A stretch of DNA of 7,581 nucleotides from positions 1 to 7,581 of the forward strand of contig CAJXHQ010000142.1 in NCBI GenBank assembly GCA_913054485.1, read 5' to 3'. This document shows positions 1 through 6,728 of the stretch, in pieces. How positions within the stretch are numbered: position 1 is the stretch's first letter; each line of letters opens with the position of its first letter. The notes under the pieces were generated by a model. It was not told the origin of the DNA. It did no database searches and was given only the letters and a program-made list of their open reading frames with translations. Made by a program: the position numbers and the translations under genes. The DNA comes from an uncultured Paracoccaceae bacterium. Its GTDB lineage: Bacteria; Pseudomonadota; Alphaproteobacteria; Rhodobacterales; Rhodobacteraceae.

Positions 1-1
1 T

Positions 2-889
2 GCCTTCGGCACCATGCAGTTCGACGGACGCGCCGATGCTGCGCAAAGCCGCGCCATGTTTGACGCCTGCCGCACGGCGGGGCTGAACCATTTTGACACC
101 GCCCATGTCTATACCGACGGACAGGCCGAGGCCCTTCTGGGCCAATTCGCCAGGGGCCGGCGTGAAGACCTGCTGATTGCCACCAAGGCAGGCTATATTG
201 GTGGCGCAGGACCGGAAAACCTGCAGGCCCAGTTCGACGAAAGCCGCCGGCGGCTGGGAATGGAGATGGTGGATATCCTCTACTTGCACCGTTTTGACGC
301 CGGGACACCGCTGGAGGTGACGCTGAGCTGGTTCCAGCAGCAGAAACGCGCGGGCAATTTCCGCTATCTGGGCCTGTCCAACTTTGCCGCCTGGCAGGTG
401 ATGAAGGCCGCGATGGCTGGCGCGCCGCTGGGGTTAAGGGTGGATGTATTGCAGCCGATGTATTCGCTTGTGAAACGCCAGGCCGAGGTAGAGATCCTGC
501 CAATGTGCGCCAGCGAAGGCATTCTGGCCGCTACCTATTCCCCGCTTGGGGCAGGCACGCTGACCGGGAAATACGCAGGGGCCGGCAAAGGGCGGCTGAC
601 CGAAGATGCGCGGTACCGGGCACGGTACGGCCATTCCTGGATGGACGAAGCCGGCGGGAAACTCGCAGGTATCGCGGCAGACCTGGGGCTGCACCCGGCC
701 ACGCTGGCGGTGGCCTGGGCCGCGGCGCACCCCGCGCGGCCTTCGCCGATCATCTCGGCCCGCAGCCCGGAGCAGCTCGCGCCTTCTCTGGCAGCGCTGG
801 ACTGCGCGATGGAGCCGGCGCTTTATGCGCGGCTTGCCGCGCTCACCCCTACGCCGCCCCCGGCGGATGACCGGCTGGAGGAAGCCTGA
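2..889 (+). CDS. Aldo/keto reductase, 5' end cut by the window edge
   Basis: This is an NAD(P)H-dependent aldo/keto reductase with a TIM-barrel fold, predicted cytoplasmic. The frame is open to the left edge and codes for AFGT just before the first ATG (position 14). That stretch matches the family's first-strand motif (xxFGTMxF), so the ATG at 14 is internal and the true start lies outside the window. Counting from that Met, the catalytic tetrad is complete: Asp28 and Tyr33 (FDTAHVY), Lys58 (IATKAGY) and His92 (YLHRFD). Near the C-terminus, SARSPEQL resembles the cofactor-binding GAR(N/S)xEQL motif, and YSPLGAGTLTGKY is also typical. The stop codon shares a base with the next gene's ATG, so the two are very likely co-transcribed and translationally coupled. 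The substrate cannot be told from sequence. The family call is secure; a link to the uronate genes on the other strand is not shown. Confidence 0.9.
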   Translation, partial: AFGTMQFDGRADAAQSRAMFDACRTAGLNHFDTAHVYTDGQAEALLGQFARGRREDLLIATKAGYIGGAGPENLQAQFDESRRRLGMEMVDILYLHRFDAGTPLEVTLSWFQQQKRAGNFRYLGLSNFAAWQVMKAAMAGAPLGLRVDVLQPMYSLVKRQAEVEILPMCASEGILAATYSPLGAGTLTGKYAGAGKGRLTEDARYRARYGHSWMDEAGGKLAGIAADLGLHPATLAVAWAAAHPARPSPIISARSPEQLAPSLAALDCAMEPALYARLAALTPTPPPADDRLEEA

Positions 890-1959
890 TGCAGGATTTT
901 CTGATCATTGGCGGCGGCATTGCGGGCGTCAGCGCCGCAGCCGCGCTGTCTGACCTTGGCAGCGTCACCCTGCTGGAGATGGAAGATGCGCTCGGCTATC
1001 ACGCCTCGGGCCGTTCCGCGGCGATGTTCGAAGAGAATTACGGCAACCCCGCCGTTGTCGCCCTGAACCGCGCCAGCGCGGCGCATCACCGCGGCAACGG
1101 CTACCTCTCTGCCCGCGGGTTCATGCTGGTGGGCGGCCCCGGCGAAGAAGAGGGGTTTGCCCGCGACAGGGCAGATCTGGCCTTGCATGGCATCCCGGCA
1201 CAAGAGGCGCTTGCCCGGGTTCCGGTTCTGCGGCCCGAACGGGTCACGATGGCTGCCCTGCACGAGGACGCCATGGATCTGGATGCGGACCGGCTGTTGC
1301 AGGATTTCGCCAAATCCGCCCGTGCCAAAGGCGCAGAGATCCTTTGCCGCCAAGCGGTGCGCGCGATCAAACGAACGCCGAAGGGCTGGGAAGTCACCGC
1401 AGGCGACACGGTCTTTGAAGCGCGCACCCTGGTAAATGCTGCCGGCGCCTGGGTGGACCAGATCGCGGTGATGGCCGGCATTGCGCCCATTGGTATCATC
1501 CCGAAACGCCGCTCCATGGCGCGGCTGCCTGCACCCGGCGGGCAGGATGTGACCGGCTGGCCAATGCTGATGGGCGTGGGCGAGCGCTGGTATGCCAAGC
1601 CCGACGCAGGCAAGCTGCTGGTTTCCCCGGCGGATGCGGATCCGGTGGAACCGATGGATGCCTATGCCGACGACATGGTGCTGGCCGAAGGGCTGGCGCG
1701 CTATGAGGAGATGGTCACCGAGCCGGTGACCCGGGTGGAAGCCAACTGGGCCGGCCTGCGCAGTTTCGTGTCCGATGGCGCGCTGGTGCTTGGGTGTGAG
1801 CCCGCAGACAGCGCGTTCTTCTGGTGCGCAGCCCAGGGCGGTTACGGCATGCAGACCGCCCCGGCCGCCGCGCGGCTGCTGGCCGATCTGGCCGGCGGGC
1901 GGGCTCCGGAGCTGGACCGCGGCACAGTCGCGGCCCTGTCTCCGGCACGGCTGCGCTAG
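889..1959 (+). CDS. FAD-dependent oxidoreductase of the DAO family, D-arginine dehydrogenase (DauA)-like
   Basis: A 356-residue flavoprotein of the D-amino-acid oxidase/dehydrogenase (DAO) family. The N-terminal Rossmann motif is G8-x-G10-x-x-G13, followed by Glu30 for the FAD ribose. Residues 37-45 (YHASGRSAA) match the flavin/active-site loop of Pseudomonas D-arginine dehydrogenase. The C-terminal half also keeps the landmarks of that enzyme as I recall it: NAAGAW (183-188), PKRRS (205-209), WYAKPDAG (234-241), WAGLRSF (287-293) and AAQGGYGMQT (314-323). The arginines of PKRRS and WAGLRSF and the tyrosine of WYAKPDAG fit substrate-carboxylate binding. It probably oxidises a D-amino acid or another amino acid, passing electrons to a quinone or to oxygen. 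The exact substrate is unknown. The start is supported by GGAGG (877-881) 7 nt upstream and by the 1-base overlap with the reductase stop (TGATG). Its TAG stop overlaps the stop of convergent kdgK. Confidence 0.88.
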   Translation: MQDFLIIGGGIAGVSAAAALSDLGSVTLLEMEDALGYHASGRSAAMFEENYGNPAVVALNRASAAHHRGNGYLSARGFMLVGGPGEEEGFARDRADLALHGIPAQEALARVPVLRPERVTMAALHEDAMDLDADRLLQDFAKSARAKGAEILCRQAVRAIKRTPKGWEVTAGDTVFEARTLVNAAGAWVDQIAVMAGIAPIGIIPKRRSMARLPAPGGQDVTGWPMLMGVGERWYAKPDAGKLLVSPADADPVEPMDAYADDMVLAEGLARYEEMVTEPVTRVEANWAGLRSFVSDGALVLGCEPADSAFFWCAAQGGYGMQTAPAAARLLADLAGGRAPELDRGTVAALSPARLR

Positions 1960-2888
1960 GCCCCGGCCGCTGCGCGGATCTGCTGCATGGGCACCAGCGC
2001 GCCGCGGCGCTGCACGGTCAGGGCAGAGACACGCTGCGCCGTGCGGACGGCTTCGGTCACTGTGCCGCCCTTCAGGCGGCTTGCCAAGTAAGCTGCGTTG
2101 AAACTGTCGCCTGCCCCAGTGGTGTCCAGCGGCTTGACCGCTTCGGGCACGTCAAGCGACAGGTCTTCACCTTCCGCAAACACCTGAGTCGGCCGGATGC
2201 CGTCTTTGGCCACAACTTCCGGAACGCCAAGCCCCGCATAGCGCGCCCGGGTGGCGGCAGCATCCCTGTCGCCAAAGGCGGCGGCTTCATCGTCATGGGT
2301 GGGCAGAAGGATGTCGGACTTGGCCGCCATCGCTTCGATCACCGGTGCGATACGGTTCGGATCCTGCCAGAGTTTTGGGCGGATATTGGGGTCAAATGCC
2401 AGTTTGAACCCCCGGCTGCCGCGCTCGCCTAAAGCGTCAATGAGCGCATCACAGGCCGCATCGTCCAGAATGGCCAGTGAAATCCCGGACAGGTAGACAA
2501 GATCCGCTGCCGCGCAGGCCGCTGTCAGGGCGGGAATGTCATCGGCAAACCGGCGCGCCGCCGAAGCGCTGCGCCAATAGGAGAAGCTGCGCTCGCCCAT
2601 GTCGTCAGTCTCGATCGTGTAAAGCCCGATGCCGCGTTCGGGGTCGGTGCCCACATGCGCGGTGCCGATGCCGTTTTCTTCCAGAAAACCGCGGAACCGC
2701 TGCGAAAAAGGATCGGTGCCGGCACGGCTGACATAGTCAACACATGTACTGTCCGGCAGCTGCGCGCGCAGCCCCCAGGCCATGTTCAGCGTATCGCCGG
2801 CAAAACCCTGATGCCAATGGCCCGCATCGTCGCGGAAAAACTCCACCATCGCCTCGCCAATGGAGAGGACGGACAAATTGCTATTCAC
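1956..2888 (-). CDS. kdgK: 2-keto-3-deoxygluconate kinase, PfkB family
   Basis: A 310-residue sugar kinase of the PfkB (ribokinase-like) family, predicted to phosphorylate 2-keto-3-deoxy-D-gluconate (KDG) to KDPG, which KDPG aldolase then splits to pyruvate and glyceraldehyde 3-phosphate. KdgK-type features are the substrate-lid segment GFAGDTLN (28-35), GLYTIE (88-93) and GERSFSYWRSASAAR (98-112). The PfkB signature DTTGAGDSFNAAY (255-267) contains the anion hole and catalytic base Asp261. Length is normal and no lesion is seen. The start is GTG (2886-2888), preceded by TGAGGAGG (minus-strand reading of 2897-2904) at 8 nt; the TGA in this site is the stop codon of the regulator upstream. It is the last gene of the minus-strand unit, and its own TAG overlaps the TAG of the convergent oxidoreductase. 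The regulator, glucuronidase and acidic-sugar transporter nearby agree with a role in hexuronate breakdown. Confidence 0.92.
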   Translation of the reverse strand: MNSNLSVLSIGEAMVEFFRDDAGHWHQGFAGDTLNMAWGLRAQLPDSTCVDYVSRAGTDPFSQRFRGFLEENGIGTAHVGTDPERGIGLYTIETDDMGERSFSYWRSASAARRFADDIPALTAACAAADLVYLSGISLAILDDAACDALIDALGERGSRGFKLAFDPNIRPKLWQDPNRIAPVIEAMAAKSDILLPTHDDEAAAFGDRDAAATRARYAGLGVPEVVAKDGIRPTQVFAEGEDLSLDVPEAVKPLDTTGAGDSFNAAYLASRLKGGTVTEAVRTAQRVSALTVQRRGALVPMQQIRAAAGA

Positions 2889-2896
2889 CTGTGTGG

Positions 2897-2904
2897 CCTC
2901 CTCA
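2897..2904 (-). promoter_or_regulatory. Ribosome binding site of kdgK overlapping the regulator stop codon
   Basis: On the minus strand this reads TGAGGAGG, 8 nt before the GTG start of kdgK. Its first three bases are the TGA stop codon (2904-2902) of the GntR-family regulator. Ribosomes finishing the regulator would sit on the kdgK initiation site, so the two are probably translationally coupled. This also decides the GTG start of kdgK. Confidence 0.8.
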
Positions 2905-3651
2905 GCCGGTAGAATAAGACCGCGGGCCGCCCACCAGCCCGAAAGGGCCGGGCACCGCCCCGGTTTCAGGATCGGACAGGCGCAGAAGCGTCTCTGTCAC
3001 GCTGCCCAGATGCCGCCACATGGCGGCGCGGGCGGTTTCGGGATCGCGGCGGCGCAATCCATTCAGGATTTCGCGGTGCTGCGCCGACCAGCTGCGCCGG
3101 TAACCGTCATCGAAAATGCGCGTGTGCAGCCGGGTCCACAGTTCGGATTTCTGCCGCATCGACCACAGAAGCTCCATCGTCGCGATCAGCGCTGGGTTCT
3201 GGCTCGCCTCCGCCACCAGGTGGTGGAACAGCGCATCCCCTTCATAAGAGCCGCGCTCCTCTTCGATATCGCGCTCTTCCTGGGCCAGCGCCTCTTCCAT
3301 GCGCGCGATTTGTTCGTCCGTCACGGTCAGCGCAGCGCTTGCGGCAATGGCGCTTTCCAATACCTGGCGCGCGCGCAAAAGCTCGAAGGGGCCGAAATCC
3401 TCGATCCCCGCCAGCGACGGCAGCGCCGCATCCGAAGGGATCATCTTCACATAGATCCCCGAAGCATGGCGCACTTCGACCAGCCCCTCGACTTCCAGCA
3501 CGATCAGCGCCTCGCGCACCGTGGCGCGCGGCACCTCCAGTTGGGCCGATAGCGCACGCTCCGGCGGCAGGCGCTCGCCCACCTGCCATTGCCCCTGCCG
3601 CAGCAGGTCCCGAAGGGTTTCGGCGATCTCGCGGTATTTTCGTGCGCTCAT
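2902..3651 (-). CDS. GntR-family (FadR/FCD subfamily) transcriptional regulator, UxuR/ExuR-like
   Basis: A 249-residue DNA-binding regulator. The N-terminal winged helix-turn-helix (about residues 4-70) carries the GntR signature GERLPPERALSAQL (25-38), the recognition-helix region PRATVREALIVLE (41-53) and the wing GLVEVRHASGIYV (56-68). The C-terminal FCD domain (about 88-225) keeps its metal/ligand residues Asp139, His143, His192 and His214 with the usual spacing. The stretch FGPFELLRARQVLES (86-100) closely resembles E. coli UxuR/ExuR as I recall them. Those proteins repress hexuronate genes and are released by fructuronate or a related uronate. The ATG is preceded by GAGAGG (3657-3662). 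It lies between uidA and kdgK in the same direction, 13 bp from kdgK. I infer that it binds the three palindromes at 6618-6699 and so controls its own operon and dctQM. Ligand identity is an inference. Confidence 0.9.
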   Translation of the reverse strand: MSARKYREIAETLRDLLRQGQWQVGERLPPERALSAQLEVPRATVREALIVLEVEGLVEVRHASGIYVKMIPSDAALPSLAGIEDFGPFELLRARQVLESAIAASAALTVTDEQIARMEEALAQEERDIEEERGSYEGDALFHHLVAEASQNPALIATMELLWSMRQKSELWTRLHTRIFDDGYRRSWSAQHREILNGLRRRDPETARAAMWRHLGSVTETLLRLSDPETGAVPGPFGLVGGPRSYSTG

Positions 3652-3674
3652 GGAGCCCTCTCAGCCATGTGGAT

Positions 3675-3702
3675 GGCCGCCATTCTTATCCGGATGACGG
3701 CC
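3675..3702 (-). other. Inverted repeat between uidA and the regulator gene (RNA hairpin)
   Basis: Arms GGCCGCCAT (3675-3683) and ATGACGGCC (3694-3702) are separated by 10 nt. On the + strand one position mismatches (C against A), but in the minus-strand transcript the same pair becomes a U-G wobble, so the mRNA can form an unbroken 9-bp stem. No U-tract follows, so it is not a standard terminator. It sits in the 67-nt gap between uidA and the regulator. Possible roles are mRNA processing or protection, or partial attenuation. Confidence 0.5.
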
Positions 3703-3718
3703 GCAGTAAAAGCCCGGC

Positions 3719-5521
3719 TCAGCTGTCTTCTTCTGCCGCTTTGCGGTGGTAGAACTCGGCCATGATGTGGAATCCGGCCTTCTTGGTTTCCTTATCCTGC
3801 GCGATCAGCCCCTTGCGGTTCCAGCCCTTCTGCCACTTGTTCTGGCGGCGTTCCGCGCGGAAGTCGTAAAGGATCCAAGGGGAAATGCCCTTTACGTAGT
3901 CCAGCTTCTCCAGGATCTCGATCTGGCGGGTGTAGACCTCGGCCATGTAGGCCTCGGAGAACTTGCCGCTTTCCAGACCGCCATGGGCCGGGATCACCGC
4001 ATCAGCACCGGTTTCGGTGATCACCACCGGGCGATCCGGCTTGGAGTTCTCGCCCACGGTGATCAACTCTTCATAGTCGGGCAGATACCAGCCGTAGTAT
4101 TCATTGATGCCGATGATATCGATCACCTCTGCCAGACGGTCGGCGATGGCCAGCTTGTCATGGCTGACCAGGCAGGCAGCCGAGGTCAGGCGCGTCGGGT
4201 CCAGCTCCTTGCAGGTGTCGGCAAGGCCCTTCATGAAGTCAAAGCGCGGATCGCTGTCGGGGTTTTCATTGCCGACCGACCAGATGATGACCGAGGCGCG
4301 GTTGCGGTCGCGGCGGATCAGCTCGCGCAGCTGGTTGTCGGCGTCGCGCTTGGTGCCTTCATTCAGGAAATCGATCGCCCAGTAGACCGGCACCTCTTCC
4401 CAGAGCATGATACCCAGCTCATCCGCCTTCTTGGCGGCCGCCTCGTGGTGCGGGTAATGGGCCAGACGGATGAAGTTGCAGCCCAGTTCCTTAGCGTGGG
4501 CGAAGCGGCGGTTCAGGTCCTCTTCGCTGTTCACCTTGCCGCGCTTGTCGTCATCCTCATGGACAGAGATGCCGCGCAGGTAGATCGGCCTACCGTTCAG
4601 CACGACGTCAGTGCCTTCGCGGCGGATTTCGCGGAAACCGACACGGTCTTCCACGCGGTCCTCACCGAAGGTCAGCGACAGGTCGTAGAGTTTGGGGTTG
4701 CCGGGGGCCCAGAGTTCGGGGCTCGCGCTGATTACAGCTTCGGCTTTGCCGTCCGCAACGGTCAGGGTCTCATCAATGCCAAGCTCGGGGACTTAGAAAC
4801 GGGCCTCGGCCAAAGCGCCGTCCAGCTCCGCCTCGATGCGGATCTTGTTGAATGCGCCGTCCGGCACCAGCGAGACGAACATGTCACGCACGATGGCCTC
4901 AGGGGTCGAGTAGATTTCAACCTCGCGGTAGACACCGCCGTAGTTGAACCAGTCGGTATGGCGCATCGGCACGCGGTCAAGGGTGCGCAAATTGTCGACA
5001 CAGAGCATCAGGTAGTTGTCGCCGTCGCGCAGCTGATCTGTCAGCTCAACCGCAAAGGGTGTGGAGGCCCCTTGGTGGCGGCCCAGGTATGCTCCGTTCA
5101 GGAAAACTTTGCACTCATAGGCCGCAGCCCCAATGCGCAGGAAGTGGCGGGCCGCATCCGGCAGGTCCGCCTTGCTGATGGTGCGCGCATACCAGCCGGC
5201 ACCTTCAAAGAGATAGAGCCTCTCATCCTCGGTCTGCCAGTTCGACGGCACCGTGGTGGTGTCGGAATTGAAAGGGTCCCAGTCATAGGGAAAGTAACGG
5301 TCCTCGGGCGCGGCGGGCTCCATCTGGAACCACTTGGAGCGCAGGCCGTTGAAGTGCAGGTCGTGGGCAAAAGCCCACTCCCCGTTCAGCGAGGTTGCGC
5401 GGCGGCTGGTGTTGAACAACCATCCCTCGTTGCCGATGATCTTGCCGCGATACGGGGCCTCATAGTCCTCGTTGTGCAGGATCGCGTAGCCGTCTTCGAT
5501 GGGATTGTGTTCTTCAGTCAT
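3719..5521 (-). pseudogene. uidA: Beta-glucuronidase (GH2) interrupted by one in-frame stop codon
   Basis: A glycoside hydrolase family 2 beta-glucuronidase, which would cleave beta-D-glucuronides to free glucuronate in the cytoplasm (no signal peptide). The frame from ATG 5521 reads 242 residues to a TAA at 4793-4795. It then resumes in the same frame, with no further stop until 3719. Across the full 599-residue frame, counting the stop as position 243, the domains are the sugar-binding jelly roll (about 40-220), an Ig-like domain (about 225-300, hit by the stop) and the catalytic barrel. All key residues survive: acid/base Glu419 (WSVGNE), nucleophile Glu503 (VITETGAD) and the NxK glucuronate-recognition motif Asn568-Arg-Lys570. 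E. coli GusA has these at 413, 504 and 566/568. The segment before the acid/base is about 18 residues shorter than in E. coli, so the active-site loop is missing. The start is supported by AAGAGG (5529-5534) 7 nt upstream; dctP ends 26 nt before. The break is a recent nonsense mutation or a sequencing error. Confidence 0.9.
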
Positions 5522-5547
5522 CGCGCAACCTCTTGTCTTTCAGCGTT

Positions 5548-6540
5548 TTATTTCGCCAGAGCCTTGATGCCGTCAACCAGCGGCTTCAGGTCGGGATTGG
5601 CAGCAACCGCTTCGTCGATCATCGGAGAAACCGCGTTGATGAAGGGGGTCTTGTCCACCTCGTAGAAAGAAACGCCCATCTCGGATTTGGCGACTTCGAT
5701 CTGCTTTTCGATATGCGCATCCCAGGCGTTCATCTGGAAGTCGAAGGTATCCAGAGCGGCCTGGCGCAGGGTCTTCTGCTCGTCTTCGCCGAGGCCGTTC
5801 CAAACTTCGGTAGAGATCACATAAACCGCCGGGATCATGGTGTGCTGGTTGACCATGAAGTGCTTGGCAACCTCGCCGTGGCGCACGTCGGTCAGCGCGG
5901 CGGGGTTGTTTTCGGCACCGTCGACAACACCCTGCTGCAGTGCAGAGTACAGTTCACCCCAGGAAATCGGGGTCGGCTGGGCACCCAGCAGCTCGACCAT
6001 GCGGATCGCGGTCGGCGAGGGCTGAACCCGGATCTTCAGACCCTTCAGGTCTTCCAGCGAAGAGGCATCGCCCTTGGTGTAGAAGGACCGCGCACCCTCA
6101 TAAAGGAAGCCCAGGCCGACAAAGCCTTTGTCAGCAGTTGCATCCAGAACCTGGGTGCCGATGTCGCCCTTCAGAACCGCGGCGGCATGCGCCTTGGATT
6201 CAAACATATAGGGCAGGTTGAACGCGGAATAGAGCGGTTCGAACGCTTCCATTTCGGAGGCGTTGGTCTTGGCCATGTCGAGTGCGCCTTCCTGCACCAG
6301 CTCCATGGATTCGCGCTGCGAACCCAGCTGGCCCGCGTGGAAAATACGCACCTTCAGATCGCCGCCGGACAGCTCTGCCACACGGTCGGCAAAGAAGTTG
6401 AACGACTGGCCGGTCACGCTGGATTCCGGGTTATTGTGGTTCAGTTTCAAGGTTTTGGCCAGCGCGGGGGCCGCTGTGAAGGCCAGTGCCAAAGCACCAG
6501 CAGCAGCCGCAGACATCAGGCCTTTGAAATGTACAGTCAT
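5548..6540 (-). CDS. dctP: TRAP transporter solute-binding protein, DctP family
   Basis: A 330-residue periplasmic binding protein of a tripartite ATP-independent periplasmic (TRAP) transporter, which captures an acidic substrate and delivers it to DctQM. The N-terminus is a clear Sec signal peptide ending APALA, with predicted cleavage after residue 28. The mature protein shows family landmarks: HAGQLGSQRES (68-78), Arg151 (ARSFY), the conserved carboxylate-clamping Arg171 (LKIRV) and GELYSALQQGVVDGAENN further on. The two arginines are 20 apart, as in SiaP (127/147). The ATG at 6540 is chosen because GAGGAGG (6551-6557) lies 10 nt upstream and because it puts the signal peptide at the very N-terminus. 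An ATG at 6576 would add 12 residues and place that Shine-Dalgarno inside the coding region. It is the first gene of the minus-strand unit, ahead of uidA, so the likely ligand is a glucuronide, aldobiuronate or free hexuronate (inference). Confidence 0.93.
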   Translation of the reverse strand: MTVHFKGLMSAAAAGALALAFTAAPALAKTLKLNHNNPESSVTGQSFNFFADRVAELSGGDLKVRIFHAGQLGSQRESMELVQEGALDMAKTNASEMEAFEPLYSAFNLPYMFESKAHAAAVLKGDIGTQVLDATADKGFVGLGFLYEGARSFYTKGDASSLEDLKGLKIRVQPSPTAIRMVELLGAQPTPISWGELYSALQQGVVDGAENNPAALTDVRHGEVAKHFMVNQHTMIPAVYVISTEVWNGLGEDEQKTLRQAALDTFDFQMNAWDAHIEKQIEVAKSEMGVSFYEVDKTPFINAVSPMIDEAVAANPDLKPLVDGIKALAK

Positions 6541-6594
6541 TAGTTTCTCTCCTCCTCGGATACGCCGTAACAACACCGGCGCGTCGATGGGCGG

Positions 6595-6623
6595 ATTAAG
6601 GGCAGGGATTCGCTAAAGGTCAA
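6595..6623 (-). promoter_or_regulatory. Candidate sigma-70-type promoter for dctP-uidA-regulator-kdgK
   Basis: Read on the minus strand, TTGACC (6623-6618) and CTTAAT (6600-6595) are separated by exactly 17 nt. They match the consensus boxes at 5 of 6 and 4 of 6 positions. The -35 box lies inside the operator-like palindrome at 6618-6625, so a bound repressor would block polymerase. The start of transcription would fall near 6588, giving a leader of about 50 nt before dctP. No equally good promoter was found for dctQM on the other strand. Confidence 0.5.
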
Positions 6624-6628
6624 CCAAA
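6615..6628. promoter_or_regulatory. Operator-like palindrome O1 (GGTCAACC)
   Basis: The core GGTCAACC (6618-6625) is GGT-NN-ACC, and its minus-strand form with flanks is TTTGGTTGACCTTT. It fits the TTGGTnnACCAA type of site known for UxuR/ExuR regulators. It overlaps the -35 box of the candidate dctP promoter and is the first of three copies in this gap. Confidence 0.6.
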
Positions 6629-6665
6629 AAAGTGAATATTTGCCAGAATAGCCGTCTGCCGCGGA

Positions 6666-6679
6666 ATTGGTTGACCTAC
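6666..6679. promoter_or_regulatory. Operator-like palindrome O2 (GGTTGACC)
   Basis: The core GGTTGACC (6669-6676), with flanks ATTGGTTGACCTAC, is the best match of the three to TTGGTnnACCAA. Its centre is 51 bp from O1 and 23 bp from O3, close to whole numbers of helical turns, which would allow dimers to bind on one face or to form a loop. Confidence 0.6.
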
Positions 6680-6688
6680 ATTCGGAAA

Positions 6689-6702
6689 AATGGTCAACCC
6701 TA
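6689..6702. promoter_or_regulatory. Operator-like palindrome O3 (GGTCAACC)
   Basis: The core GGTCAACC (6692-6699) ends 29 nt before the dctQ ATG and 13 nt before its Shine-Dalgarno site. It is therefore placed to block transcription of dctQM at or just after the start point. With O2 it forms an inverted repeat with a 15-nt spacer. Confidence 0.58.
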
Positions 6703-6728
6703 AACAAACGGTGGAGGAGGAATCACAC

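Noticed and set aside
14..16. ATG as start of the aldo/keto reductase
   Set aside because: There is no ribosome site before it, and the four upstream codons already belong to the family's FGTM motif, so the gene begins outside the window.
4652..4654. GTG as a restart codon giving a separate C-terminal uidA protein
   Set aside because: It has only a weak GAGG upstream, lies 46 codons after the stop and would yield a barrel without its partner domains. The frame runs unbroken back to the TAA, so a single interrupted gene explains it better.
4787..4801. Programmed readthrough of the uidA stop
   Set aside because: The bases after the TAA show no known readthrough signal, and TAA is the least leaky stop codon.
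3746..5665. Very long open frame (639 codons) on the + strand, antisense to uidA
   Set aside because: It is codon-aligned opposite uidA, shows no recognisable protein features and has no credible ribosome site, while the minus strand matches GusA end to end. High GC makes such shadow frames common.
5847..5854. Fourth copy of GGTTGACC, inside dctP
   Set aside because: It lies in coding sequence (Met-Val-Asn-Gln codons), far from a promoter, and an isolated 8-mer of this kind can occur by chance; binding there cannot be excluded.
5533..6543. 336-codon open frame on the + strand, antisense to dctP
   Set aside because: The minus strand encodes a clear DctP with signal peptide and conserved arginines, so the + strand frame is a shadow.
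6574..6576. Upstream ATG as start of dctP
   Set aside because: It would put a charged 12-residue stretch before the signal peptide and bury the strong Shine-Dalgarno site inside the gene.
6563..6581. Short inverted repeat CGCCG/CGGCG in the dctP leader
   Set aside because: A 5-bp stem with a 9-nt loop is too short to separate from chance in GC-rich DNA, although it sits next to the ribosome site.
6690..6692. Upstream ATG as start of dctQ
   Set aside because: It has no ribosome site and overlaps the control region; the ATG at 6729 has GGAGGAGG 8 nt upstream.
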